A DNA stretch of 64,000 nt. It comes from Stropharia rugosoannulata (lineage: Eukaryota; Basidiomycota; Agaricomycetes; Agaricales; Strophariaceae). This document shows, one piece after another, positions 23,742 to 33,833 of the stretch (position 1 is the first letter of the stretch; every line of letters starts with the position of its first letter). A model generated the notes under the pieces. That model was not told where the DNA came from and ran no database searches. It saw only the letters and a list, made by a program, of their open reading frames with translations. Where the stretch lies: assembly GCA_028532985.1 (NCBI GenBank), contig JANCIK010000001.1, positions 248,001 through 312,000 on the forward strand, given 5' to 3'. The translations under genes and the position numbers were made by a program.

Positions 23742-24361
23742 TTTTATGAAGTAGATAATGGATGGGGGAAGAAAGAATGGTGAAAGCATGAGTGGAATAG
23801 GCAGGCTTTTTATATTCTTTTAGGACCGCGGTTCAGCATGTTTTCGGAAATCGGCTAGCTTTGAATGAGTTCGGCATTATGCGCGGATGGCACTATGAAG
23901 AAACCGATAGAATGCTGTGGATTCTTCTCTATGACTCGGTCCTATATGTTGGACAATTGGGCTGCCTTTACTGGAACTGCGATAACTTCGATGCGAATCT
24001 TGTTCGGATTTTCTATTTTTAGGTCGGAAATCACCGTGGCTCATGTTCTGGAAAGTGGCGTCGCCTAATCAAGTATGACGGCGTGATGGCGCCGGATTTA
24101 TGGTGACATGTCGTGCTGCTTTAGGGAATGGCAATACCTCTTTTGTCTGCCGTCGGGTTGTTGTTGCGGCAATGCTCTGGGCCGCTGTGGATTTTCAACT
24201 GGCTTTTTCGGCCATAATGGCGTATGTGCAAGCTAGGCAGCTTGTTCAGTTTCACTTTGGCATCTTCCAATTTCATTCGGCCTTTTTCGGCATCGTATGG
24301 CAGCATCAAATTTGCGTGCGGAAATTTATCATAAGGAGTTTACATCTATGGGCAGTTGTAT

Positions 24362-24872
24362 CTACGGCTGATTGGCTTGTTTCTCAATCCAGTCCCTCCA
24401 TCTCTCTACTCCATCTATGGTGAAGTCAGTCTCGCACAAGTAGCAGTGGCGGAAACCTTGCGACTGCTTCTTAGCTGGTTTGAGTAGGCTCAATGCCTTA
24501 TCCTGCTCGCTGTCTACAAGAACGGCTCTGTATTCGCTCATGATCCGGCGAAGCAAGAGTAGTGTCCACGATGACCGGGGTCGGAATTGTTTCGCGGATA
24601 TATAATCTTCGAAATGGTCATTCTGTGCAGAATAGGGATTGTCAATTGGGTTTGATTTCAACGGGACAAGTGGGTCAACTTACAATGTAATGGCACAGGG
24701 CGGCACGTGTCCGATGTGTTTCTATCGCGTCTGTTGCGGAACAAGATAGCATTTGATCGGATATCAATTGGTCTATGGTAGGCCGAATGGCATGCTCTAG
24801 GACCTGCATGATGTCTGCTGGATTCTTCACAGCTGTGGTCAATAATGTGGTGAATCGAGTGGAGGTGATCAT
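24362..24872 (-). CDS. Antisense cassette gene C (element 1)
   Basis: Two exons, 24872-24684 and 24622-24362, join in phase 0 across a GTAAGT...CACAG intron to give 149 residues. A TATAAAAG box lies about 39 bp upstream of the ATG. The protein looks mostly helical, with no signal peptide or membrane segment; it contains one CxxC pair (FRHCYLCETDF) near the C-terminus and ends WRDWIEKQANQP. I do not recognise the family. It is about 90% identical to the element 2 version (32697-33207), with changes spread along its length. Confidence 0.75.
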
Positions 24873-25015
24873 TTCTGGTGTTTGGGCAGACTAGTTGCCT
24901 TCTCTTTTATACAGATTTCAGGCGCTGGGCTACTTGGCATTGGATGATCTGGACGCATGGATACATGTCACTTGTCTGGAGATTATCTAGCTAATTTCCG
25001 ACTGCCGGTTGTTGG

Positions 25016-25504
25016 TTATGGGTCGCCTACTCTGCACACACATGCCTGTTGATACTGGAAGAAAATGTCGCCCATGCGCTCCTTGATTTCGGGAATCTCG
25101 TGCCCGGTGTATCCAAATGTCATTGTCATGTATCGCATACGCATTAACACCCTCAATTCGGCCATGGTGATTTGCTCGTTGGGCGATTGGTGTATGCCTA
25201 CATGTTGACAACCATGCCATGCAATATACTGTGCTTGTGTTAGGGCGGCACGTCATCTGAAGAAGCTGCGTACTGCTATGGTCTGTCCTAGGAACAAGAA
25301 GGACCGGAGATCGGCTATGACAGGCTGCAAGTTGATGGTGTCAAGCTGGAGTATTCGTGTGTATTTGTATTCTAGGGCGTCGACGAAGGGATCAAGGCAA
25401 TGTTTGAAGACATATGGGATCGGAAATCGCGATCGGAAATCGTTTAGATCGGTGGGCAACTCAAGCACTAAGGATTGAAGATATAGACGCAAAGGTGCTT
25501 GCAT
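25016..25504 (-). CDS. Antisense cassette gene B (element 1)
   Basis: Exons 25504-25274 (77 codons) and 25228-25016 join in phase 0 (donor GTACGC, branch CCTAAC, acceptor CACAG) to give 147 residues. Exon 1 is identical in protein to element 2. Exon 2 differs at its start (HGCQHVGIHQSPNEQ versus HGRQHVAIHRSPVEQ) and then matches again. Features are LYLQSLVLELPTDLNDF, FVDALEYKYTRILQLD and YTGHEIPEIKE. No known domain is evident. The gene lies 38 bp from gene A's stop, and its TATA box overlaps that stop. Confidence 0.75.
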
Positions 25505-25542
25505 TGTGGGTGCTACAGAACTATCTACTAGTGCTCTACACT

Positions 25543-26285
25543 TTATATATCCATCTCTCGCACCGATGTTCGGAATCTGGCATGTGGACGCTGGGAGGGC
25601 ACGGCCGTTTGAAGATGAAAGATTGCTGCTGGGATTTCTTCGATATCTGATGTGTCTTCAGGTGTTGCGGCTGGCCTGAATGCTGGCAGGTGTTCTTCAA
25701 GGGGGTCTTCGGCTTTGACGCGGTTTGAAAACTGTAACCACCACCGACTGTTGCTGTCCAGTTCATTAAATTCTTTGAAGTCGACTTGGTTTTCTTTGGT
25801 GGCATCGGCAGTGTCCTCAGCATATAGCGCCATGAATCGCAGTATGGTCGACCAATACTCGAACCCTTCATGATCCTCCATCGGAAACATCTCCAGTAAA
25901 TGCCTGGCACTGGCGCTTAGGTAGTGGCATTCAGGTGGAATCATACGCTCGATTTCACGCTCATTTGACGGCTGCATGTTGACGCGAGAGCATAGCAATA
26001 AATGCTGTGCTATCATTAGCAGGGCTAGTTGTGAACGGTTCGAGGGCTTACCATGTGATCAAGGTGATCATGGACGTATGCTTCCACTTGTGCATGGTCG
26101 ATTATGTTCAGCTCTTGTACACTGCGAGTGCGGATGTCCTTGTAGATGGCGAGACATAGGATTTCATGTTGGTGACGGATGGTCAACGCAAATTCACGCA
26201 TGGTTGTTGGTACAACGAATGCATGGCTTCGGTTTCCTGGAGCAAAACAGAGCGAGCGAAATATTCTTTCTGCTGCGGGGTCCAT
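25543..26285 (-). CDS. Antisense cassette gene A (element 1)
   Basis: Exons 26285-26052 (78 codons) and 26004-25543 join in phase 0 across a GTAAGC...CACAG intron with branch site CTAAT, giving 231 residues. Its ATG lies 88 bp inside the 3' LTR border and a TATAAA (26324-26319) sits 39 bp upstream of the ATG, between LTR and gene. The protein begins MDPAAERIFRSLCFAPGN, continues MREFALTIRHQHEI, and has an acidic C-terminal third (AATPEDTSDIEEIPAAIF). There is no signal peptide and no membrane segment, so it is not an envelope protein. Unrecognised. The same gene in element 2 is broken by two small deletions. Confidence 0.75.
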
Positions 26286-26318
26286 GGTGCTTGATGGCAA
26301 CGACGCTTTTGGCTGAAA

Positions 26319-26324
26319 TTTATA
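26319..26324 (-). promoter_or_regulatory. TATA box of cassette gene A (element 1)
   Basis: TATAAA on the minus strand, 39 bp before ATG 26285, within CCTATAAATTTC. The counterpart in element 2 is 31248-31253, at the same spacing. Confidence 0.6.
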
Positions 26325-26355
26325 GGTTTCCGACCACCCAGGAGGGTGGTGTTTT

Positions 26356-26372
26356 AAAAGTTGGGGGGAGAT
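26356..26372 (+). other. Polypurine tract of element 1
   Basis: AAAAGTTGGGGGGAGAT directly precedes the 3' LTR and is the expected plus-strand primer. It is conserved in element 2 (31201-31217, other strand). Confidence 0.75.
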
Positions 26373-27325
26373 GTGAGGGGCTGGGGCTGGCCCCTCGTGA
26401 AAACATGAAAAACCATAAGGTTCAGAACATAGATACACAAGAAGCGACATATCCGCCATGACGATCAGAAACTACTATCGGAAACTGAAAGAACAAGAAG
26501 AAGCACGAAATATGAAGTCTAAGATATGAAGATGCAAGATATGAAATATGTACATGATGAAACAAGAATACAAGCACAAGGAAGACTCAAGATGTTATTA
26601 CAACTCAATGGCAGATCAAGAAAGATAACAGCATCAGAGCAATATTGGACTTCTGATGCCGACAACATCAGATCAATATTAACAATCTGATGTAACTATG
26701 GACCCACAAGGGAGTCAATCACATGGAAATACTCATACATACGACCTGGGACAAATATGGCAACAGATTCCAACGATATGCAGGGGTTTCCGACGACATG
26801 CAAGTGTGTGGTAGCAGAAAGCAGAAGTATCTCGATACAAACACAAGGGACATAGGTGTGGAAAGAGGGTCGGAGGAGATGTGCGTTTAAGGGAGAACAT
26901 GGAGTTGATCCGGCCGCAGGAAGATCTCTTGTGCTTGGGCTTGGTTTCCGAAGATAAGGATATTTGTGGCCAAGATATGAAGCATGCTGTAGTGCAGCAT
27001 GGTTTCCGACGAGATAAAGACAGCACGGGCGGTCGGATCTTCGTGGATGTATATGGTACGATCTGGGCATGGCAACCAGACGGGTATTTAAGGAGTAGAA
27101 TATCTCTGTACTTCTCCAGCTTCCTTCAGGGTTAAATTCTACCTACACACTTCATACCAGTTCGCATCGGAAACCATTGTTTAAACCTCGTACACTGGAA
27201 GCTCCTTGTTATAAAACAAGTAAAACCTTTTCAACGTGCTATCGTTGTACACACGTTGCCTTCGCACATTGTGAACTATAGAGACAGGCTTTTCAGACCC
27301 GTCCTACCCAACTTCGCACCTCACA
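26373..27325 (+). repeat. 3' LTR of element 1
   Basis: 953 bp. It matches both LTRs of element 2 more closely than it matches its own 5' partner, which differs in the 16279-16577 block. Confidence 0.95.
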
Positions 27326-27329
27326 ACGT

Positions 27330-27836
27330 CAAGGTCAGTACGCTCGCGAGTACGGCACCGACCCGCAGCCGAAAATGCAGATATCGACCACCGACCTCGT
27401 ACAGCAAATGGATATCGGCTATGATGTCTCCAGTCCGTGTGATGCAATCATCATTCGCCCACCCCAGTACTTTGTCGACCATCACAACCTTGCCGCAACT
27501 GGCTACTCGAAGTGCCGACGTGCTCGCGAAGACTCCCCGTCCCCAGGCCCTAGCTCCTCGCACACTCGCAAGCGTAATCGCGGCAGCTGTTTATTGCAGA
27601 AAATTGACGCTATAGCTGAACCTCCTGCACCTCCTGCATATGCATCAACATCTCAGGGTCCCCCAAGCGCAAATCGCCGCCAGCCTCGCCAGCTAGGCGA
27701 AGTAATGGACCTTACACGCCCTCAGCCTCGCCAGCTAGGCAATGTAATTGATCTTACGGGCCCTTCACCAAGCCCTACTTCAAGCGCAAACCGTGGCCAG
27801 CTAGGCGACGTAATCGATCTCACACATCTCTCTTAG
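27330..27836 (+). pseudogene. XPG-like nuclease gene, 3' end with three SUMO-interaction-like motifs
   Basis: The frame that leaves the 5' part at codon CGT (15865-15867) continues here at CAA 27330 once the LTR element and one ACGT copy are removed, then runs to TAG 27834-27836. The tail is disordered, Pro/Ser-rich and basic (HTRKRNRG). It ends with three tandem units that contain EVMDLT, NVIDLT and DVIDLT, each preceded by QLG. V-I-D-L-T is the classic hydrophobic core of a SUMO-interacting motif. Such a tail would suit a DNA-repair nuclease recruited to sumoylated sites; this is inference from the motif alone. Confidence 0.7.
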
Positions 27837-27953
27837 TTCGGCTGACACACAAAATTTATTTTTACAAAAATTTGTACGTTCTGTAATCTCTTTCAGCAAA
27901 CAAATATAGTCTCCTGTTCATAGTCTCCCGTATGTATAATGTATACTAGCATA

Positions 27954-29556
27954 TTATTGAAACATGGTTGGTAATTTACTTAAACGCCTTGCCCGCAAAT
28001 CTTCAAGAGTGCTTAACATCCGCACAGCTTCCTGCCAACGATGCTGCTTATTCTTCTGATTCTCCTCGTGGAGGGCAGGTCGTTTCTGGTGCAAGTTTTT
28101 GTCTGTGTGGAATAGGTTGTTGGCGTATCGGAGGAGACTTCCAGCACAGTACTGCGTAATAGATACCCTAACATCTCCATCAGCAGCAGGGGTGTTGGAA
28201 TGAGTTATTGTTGCTGATGGAATTAGTATGGTATAGCCGTGCATTCAATGATAAGTCTAAGCTCCCATAGAATTAAATGACCTCCTTTTTTGTGGTCAAA
28301 GTGTCCTAGGGCTGTTATCATGCACCAGCTGAAGGGGCAATTTTGGGTATCACGGTGCTTGTAGCAGCATACATTCCGAAAATTGCAAGCTGTGGTAGGG
28401 TACACTGTGGTGTCCGCGTTTTGTACGAGGCGCTGATTGCCAGCCAACACCTGCTCTATGCGTGTTTTCTGATACACATACACAGCGGGGTTCCAGAATG
28501 CAAAGAGAGCTGCGGTTATAATTATAAATTAGCCTATGCCACGTCATGTAAACAGACCCATATACTGCACCCACCATTCTGAAAACTAGAGATTTTCCTG
28601 AACCCTGAAGAACTACGAATTTTATTGATGGTTTTTGCATGGCGTTTTTCGTCAAGCTGTATAGGGTCCTGAAAGCCGTTTGGTAGAGTAAATCCGAAGT
28701 TAATGGCAGGGAAATCCCCTCGTTTATGGCTGAGTTCGCCCCTGCAGAAAGGTCCGTCAGACTCTTGCATGATAATGCCAAAAAGCTCTTCAATGCTTTG
28801 GCCGTATGCTAATGGGTCCTTTGGAGGGTATCCAACATAGCCAATAATGTAGCCGTTTTTATCGAGAATTGGACGAGGGGTGTCGTCATTGCTAAAAAGG
28901 CAATGTTAAGAAGAATGGCTTCCGAAAAAGAGAATGCTGAGGCTTACGTTGGGTCAATATATATTGGAACCCCTCTTCTTCGACTAACTTTTTGACATTC
29001 GGAACTTGGGCTGCATCCTCGGGAGCGGGCCTGTTAAGCACGGTATATGCGCCTTGTGCAGCTGGCAATTTAGCAGCATCAATGTGTGTTTGAATGGGCG
29101 CGGCACGAGCTGTATGTTGCTCTCGTAATTCCTGAGAGAAGCTATACCCGAGCCTTATCTTCTCGTCTTTGCGAGCCTGGCTTCTCTTCTTGTTTTGCCT
29201 AGACTGTTTTTTCCCAGCAGCACCCTCTGGGCTCTTTGTGTTAGGACTAATAGCTGTCTTTATTTTTTTTTGTAAAGGCCTCTCATGGGAATCAGCTGCT
29301 TCCAGGGCGGCTGGAGATGCTTAGAGCACACTGCCAAGCCGGATTTTAGTACACAACTTACCTGGTAGAATCTCGCTGCATAGCGTCTCTTCTTCAATGG
29401 AGGACTGCAATAAGACCCTGAAGTCTGCATCACATGAAATAGGGGAGCACCGGCCAAGCACCGCTATGTAAGAGTGGTAAGCAGCGGCTTGGACTCTGTT
29501 GGCACATAGTAAACGCACGCACCTTCTTCTGCGTTTGTTACGCCGTTAATTGGCAT
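27954..29556 (-). pseudogene. 2OG-Fe(II) dioxygenase-like gene, possibly TET/JBP type, frameshifted
   Basis: On the minus strand an ATG at 29556 opens a multi-exon gene. A lysine/arginine-rich, NLS-like segment (KKQSRQNKKRSQARKDEKIR) comes first, then RPILDKNGYIIGYVGYPPKDP, HKRGDFPAINFGF, GFRKISSFQN, and after an intron ALFAFWNPAVYVYQ. The catalytic core reads CCYKHRDTQNCPFSWCMITALGHFD (H 28357-28355, D 28351-28349), GGHLILWELRLIIE, then ILIPSATITHSNTP (second H near 28201) and VRVSITQYCAGSLLRY. H-x-D ... H ... R fits a 2OG dioxygenase. This protein type is widespread and multi-copy in Agaricomycetes and I link it, with limited certainty, to the TET/JBP group. Between LRLIIE and HGYTILIPSA (about 28228-28236) the frame shifts without a plausible intron, so this copy is broken or the assembly has an error. 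Confidence 0.6.
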
Positions 29557-30248
29557 AACAGACGAGAACCTGTAGGCTCCAGTGATGAAAGTCAGCACGT
29601 GCTCTTACTGAAATGCACGAGACTGGGAGTCCGTTCTTCGGACTCATAAACCAGTCCAGCGCGCCTATTGCTCACCTTCCTGTTTTTGTATTAAAGCTGT
29701 ACGACCGTCTCTTGTTGGGGGTTTCCTAAGTTTTTGCACAGGTACTTGATGAGATTGTGGCACAGGTACTAGCTGAGATTCACAGGTACTAACTGAGATT
29801 CACGGGTATTAGCTGAGATTCAATTGTAGAAGTAAACGAGCTGTGCAGTAGTAACCCGTAGAAACGGTTCTAAAAATAGTACAAACAATGCCTCCTATTA
29901 GCCTCTCCCACTGAACGTACCAAACACTTGCCTTGCCTTGAACTGGCTTGAGTAGTAAAATGGTGTGCCTTAGCGCATGTCGGTCAACTACACCAACTAA
30001 CCGCACCATACCTCTGGTTACAGATGACGCCGTCTTATTGGACCCAGCATGCAATACGTATATGCACTAATTCAACCCTGAGGCACTCAGTGCACAATCG
30101 CAGATACAATCGAAAGACAGCAGGTAGACTACTAGCCAGAAGTTAGGGCTCTACCTTGCTAATCTTCAGGGCAACTAAGGGATGTATGTATTGGTGTATG
30201 CAGTGCAAATGGGCCCTTGGGACTCATCCGAGACATTTGGATACGTGG
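29557..30248. other. Intergenic remnant between the dioxygenase-like gene and element 2
   Basis: No gene. It contains the short tandem repeat at 29737-29822. Together with 41772-41890 it would have been the shared 0.8-kb upstream region of two divergent genes before element 2 inserted. Confidence 0.5.
29737..29822 (+). repeat. Four-copy ~20-bp tandem repeat
   Basis: Units at about 29737, 29761, 29781 and 29801 follow the pattern CACRGGTAYTARCTGAGATT; the first is 24 bp long. It lies about 180 bp upstream of the dioxygenase-like ATG and could be a minisatellite or a cluster of binding sites. Confidence 0.8.
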
Positions 30249-31200
30249 TGTGAGGTGCGAAGTTGGGTAGGACGGGTCTGAAAAGCCTGTCTCTATAGTT
30301 CACAATGTGCGAAGGCAACGTGTGTACAACGATAGCACGTTGAAAAGGTTTTACTTGTTTTATAACAAGGAGCTTCCAGTGTACGAGGTTTAAACAATGG
30401 TTTCCGATGCGAACTGGTATGAAGTGTGTAGGTAGAATTTAACCCTGAAGGAAGCTGGAGAAGTACAGAGATATTCTACTCCTTAAATACCCGTCTGGTT
30501 GCCATGCCCAGATCGTACCATATACATCCACGAAGATCCGACCGCCCGTGCTGTCTTTATCTCGTCGGAAACCATGCTGCACTACAGCATGCTTCATATC
30601 TTGGCCACAAATATCCTTATCTTCGGAAACCAAGCCCAAGCACAAGAGATCTTCCTGCGGCCGGATCAACTCCATGTTCTCCCTTAAACGCACATCTCCT
30701 CCGACCCTCTTTCCACACCTATGTCCCTTGTGTTTGTATCGAGATACTTCTGCTTTCTGCTACCACACACTTGCATGTCGTCAAACCCCTGCATATCGTT
30801 GGAATCTGTTGCCATATTTGTCCCAGGTCGTATGTATGAGTATTTCCATGTGATTGACTCCCTTGTGGGTCCATAGTTACATCAGATTGTTAATATTGAT
30901 CTGATGTTGTCGGCATCAGAAGTCCAATATTGCTCTGATGCTGTTATCTTTCTTGATCTGCCATTGAGTTGTAATAACATCTTGAGTCTTCCTTGTGCTT
31001 GTATTCTTGTTTCATCATGTACATATTTCATATCTTGCATCTTCATATCTTAGACTTCATATTTCGTGCTTCTTCTTGTTCTTTCAGTTTCCGATAGTAG
31101 TTTCTGATCGTCATGGCGGATATGTCGCTTCTTGTGTATCTATGTTCTGAACCTTATGGTTTTTCATGTTTTCACGAGGGGCCAGCCCCAGCCCCTCACA
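30249..31200 (-). repeat. 3' LTR of element 2
   Basis: 952 bp, TGTGAGG...CCTCACA on the plus strand. It lacks two G at about 30782 (GTCGTCAAACC versus GTCGTCGGAAACC in the partner). Confidence 0.95.
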
Positions 31201-31247
31201 TCTCCCCCCAACTTTTAAAACACCACCCTCCTGGGTGGTCGGAAACC

Positions 31248-31253
31248 TATAAA
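31248..31253 (+). promoter_or_regulatory. TATA box of cassette gene A (element 2)
   Basis: TATAAA in CCTATAAATTTC, 39 bp before ATG 31287, outside the LTR. Confidence 0.6.
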
Positions 31254-31286
31254 TTTCAGCCAAAAGCGTCGTTGCCATCAAGCACC

Positions 31287-32026
31287 ATGGACCCCGCAGC
31301 AGAAAGAATATTTCGCTCGCTCTGTTTTGCTCCAGGAAACCGAAGCCATGCATTCGTTGTACCAACAACCATGCGTGAATTTGCGTTGACCATCCGTCAC
31401 CAACATGAAATCCTATGTCTCGCCATCTACAAGGACATCCGCACTCGCAGTGTACAAGAGCTGAACATAATCGACCATGCACAAGTGGAAGCATACGTCC
31501 ATGATCACCTTGATCACATGGTAAGCCCTCGAACCGTTCACAACTAGCCCTGCTAATGATAGCACAGCATTTATTGCTATGCTCGCGTCAACATGCAGCC
31601 GTCAAATGAGCGTGAAATCGAGCGTATGATTCCACCTGAATGCCACTACCTAAGCGCCAGTGCCAGGCATTTACTGGAGATGTTTCCGATGGAGGATCAT
31701 GAAGGGTTCGGTATTGGTCGACCATACTGCGATTCATGGCGCTATATGCTGAGGACACTGCCGATGCCACCAAAGAAAACCAAGTCGACTTCAAAGAATT
31801 TAATGAACTGGACAGCAACAGTCGGTGGTGGTTACAGTTTTCAAACCGCGTCAAAGCCGAAGACCCCCTTGAAGAACACCTGCCAGCATTCAGGCCAGCC
31901 GCAACACCTGAAGACACATCAGATATCGAAGAAATCCCAGCAGCAATCTTTCATCTTCAAACGGCCGTGCCCTCCCAGCGTCCACATGCCAGATTCCGAA
32001 CATCGGTGCGAGAGATGGATATATAA
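31287..32026 (+). pseudogene. Antisense cassette gene A (element 2), broken
   Basis: Exon 1 (31287-31520) is open and matches element 1. In exon 2 two bases are missing at about 31586 (ATGCTCGCGTC versus ATGCTCTCGCGTC) and one A at about 31709 (GGTTCGGTATTGG versus GGTTCGAGTATTGG). Together they change the frame of the first 45 or so codons of exon 2 and bring in a stop after about a dozen codons. The remaining sequence is identical in protein to element 1, so the lesions are recent or artefactual. Confidence 0.75.
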
Positions 32027-32027
32027 A
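32022..32027 (+). promoter_or_regulatory. TATA box of cassette gene B, overlapping gene A's stop codon
   Basis: GATATATAAAG: the TAA stop of gene A (32024-32026) lies inside the TATAAA, and ATG of gene B follows 43 bp downstream. Identical in element 1. Confidence 0.6.
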
Positions 32028-32064
32028 GTGTAGAGCACTAGTAGATAGTTCTGTAGCACCCACA

Positions 32065-32553
32065 ATGCAAGCACCTTTGCGTCTATATCTTCAATCCTTA
32101 GTGCTTGAGTTGCCCACCGATCTAAACGATTTCCGATCGCGATTTCCGATCCCATATGTCTTCAAACATTGCCTTGATCCCTTCGTCGACGCCCTAGAAT
32201 ACAAATACACACGAATACTCCAGCTTGACACCATCAACTTGCAGCCTGTCATAGCCGATCTCCGGTCCTTCTTGTTCCTAGGACAGACCATAGCAGTACG
32301 CAGCTTCTTCAGATGACGTGCCGCCCTAACACAAGCACAGTATATTGCATGGCATGGTCGTCAGCATGTAGCCATACATCGGTCGCCTGTCGAGCAAATC
32401 ACCATGGTCGAATTGAGGGTGTTAATGTGTATGCGATACATGACAATGACATTTGGATACACCGGGCACGAGATTCCCGAAATCAAGGAGCACATGGACG
32501 ACATTTTCTTCCAGTATCAACAGGCATGTGTGTGCAGAGTAGGCGACCCATAA
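32065..32553 (+). CDS. Antisense cassette gene B (element 2)
   Basis: Exons 32065-32295 and 32341-32553 encode 147 residues with the same phase-0 intron as element 1. The first exon is identical in protein; exon 2 starts with a divergent patch of about 30 bases. Intact. No domain is recognised. Confidence 0.75.
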
Positions 32554-32658
32554 CCAACAACCGGCAGTCGGAAATTAGCTAGATAATCTCCAGACAAGTG
32601 ACATGTATCCATGCGTCCAGATCGTCCAATGCCAAGCAACCCAGCGCCTGAAATCCGC

Positions 32659-32664
32659 ATAAAA
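32659..32664 (+). promoter_or_regulatory. TATA-like box of cassette gene C
   Basis: CATAAAAGG here; the element 1 counterpart is a canonical TATAAAAG. Distance to ATG 32697 is about 38 bp. Confidence 0.5.
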
Positions 32665-32696
32665 GGAAAGGCAACTGGTCTGTCCAAACACCAGAA

Positions 32697-33207
32697 ATGA
32701 GCACCACCACTCGATTCACTACATTATTGACCACAGCTGTGAAGAATCCAGCGGACATCATGCAGGTCCTAGAGCATGCCATTCGGCCCACCATAGACCA
32801 ACTGTTATCCGATCAAATGCTATCTCATTCCGCAACAGACGCGATAGAAACACATCGGACACTTGCCGCCCTGTGCCATTACATTGTAAGTTGGCCCGCT
32901 TGTCCTGTTGAAATCAAACCCAATTGATAATCCATATTCTGCACAGAATGACCATTTTGAAGAATATATATCCGCGAAGCAATTTCAACCCCGGTCATCG
33001 TGGACATTACTCTTGCTTCGCCGAATCCTGAGCGAATACGGTGCCATTCTTGTAGACAGCAAGCAAGATAAGGCATTAAGCCTACTCAAAGCAGCTGAGA
33101 AGCAGTCGCAAGGTTTCCGCCACTGCTACTTGTGCGAGACTGACTTCACCATAGATGGAGTAGAGAGATGGAGGGACTGGATTGAGAAACAAGCCAATCA
33201 ATCGTAG
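32697..33207 (+). CDS. Antisense cassette gene C (element 2)
   Basis: Exons 32697-32885 and 32947-33207 encode 149 residues, with the intron at the same codon as in element 1. Substitutions relative to element 1 are mostly conservative (I/L, D/E, R/Q). The CYLC pair and WRDWIEKQ end are conserved. Intact and unrecognised. Confidence 0.75.
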
Positions 33208-33758
33208 ATACAACTGCCCATAGATGTAAAACCCCTATGATAGACTTCTGCACACAAATTTGACACTGCCATACGATGCCGAAAAAAAAAGCCGAAGGAA
33301 AATGGAAGATGCCGAAGTAAAACTGAACAAGCCGCCCTGCGTACACATACGCCATTACAGCTGAAAAAGCCAGTTGAAAGTTCCGCGGCAGCCCAGATCA
33401 ATGCTGCAACAACAATCCGACAGCAGACAAAAGAGGTATTGCCATTCCCTAAAGCAGCACGACATGTCACCATAAATCCGGCGCCATCACGCCGTCATAC
33501 TTGATTAGGCGACGCCACTTTCCAGAACATGAGCCACGGTGATTTCCGACCTAAAAATAGAAAATCCGAACAAGATTCGCATCGAAGTTATCGCAGTTCC
33601 AGTAAAGGCAGCCCAATTGTCCAACATATAGGACCGAGTCATAGAGAAGAATCCACAGCATTCTATCGGTTTCTTCGTAGTGCCATCCGCACATGATGCC
33701 GAACCCATTCAAAGCTAGCCGATTACCGAAAGCATGCTGAACCGCGGTCCTAAAAGAA

Positions 33759-33764
33759 TATAAA
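33759..33764 (+). promoter_or_regulatory. TATA box of cassette gene D
   Basis: TATAAAAAG, 75 bp before ATG 33834, followed by a pyrimidine-rich leader (33782-33825) typical of fungal 5' UTRs. Confidence 0.6.
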
Positions 33765-33833
33765 AAGCCTGCCTATTCCACTCATGCTTTCACCATTCTT
33801 TCCTCCCTCCTCCACCATCTACTCAAAAAAAAA

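Larger units (their letters stand above)
15868..27325 (+). mobile_element. Ty3/gypsy LTR retrotransposon, element 1, complete, with antisense gene cassette
   Basis: The element is 11,458 bp long. It has 953-bp LTRs at 15868-16820 and 26373-27325 (TGTGAGG...CCTCACA) and a target duplication ACGT at 15864-15867 and 27326-27329. A primer-binding-like TGG start lies at 16824 and a purine tract just before the 3' LTR (26356-26372). Order is gag-protease (17011-18991), pol with RT, RNase H and integrase (19006-22541), then four genes on the opposite strand (22788-26285). The domain order RT-RNaseH-IN and a GPY/F module place it in the Metaviridae-like Ty3/gypsy group. Gag-pol carries three single-base frameshifts, while the antisense genes are all open. 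It sits in an exon of the XPG-like gene. Confidence 0.95.

Noticed and set aside
22788..26285. Cassette as an envelope gene (retrovirus-like element)
   Set aside because: It is antisense, split by introns, and has no signal peptide, fusion peptide or membrane helix.
26696..27135. Open frames of 84-124 codons on both strands inside the LTRs, repeated at 16191, 30439, 41008
   Set aside because: They coincide exactly with LTR sequence, overlap on both strands, and one copy loses the frame by a 2-bp gap. They are by-products of the repeat.
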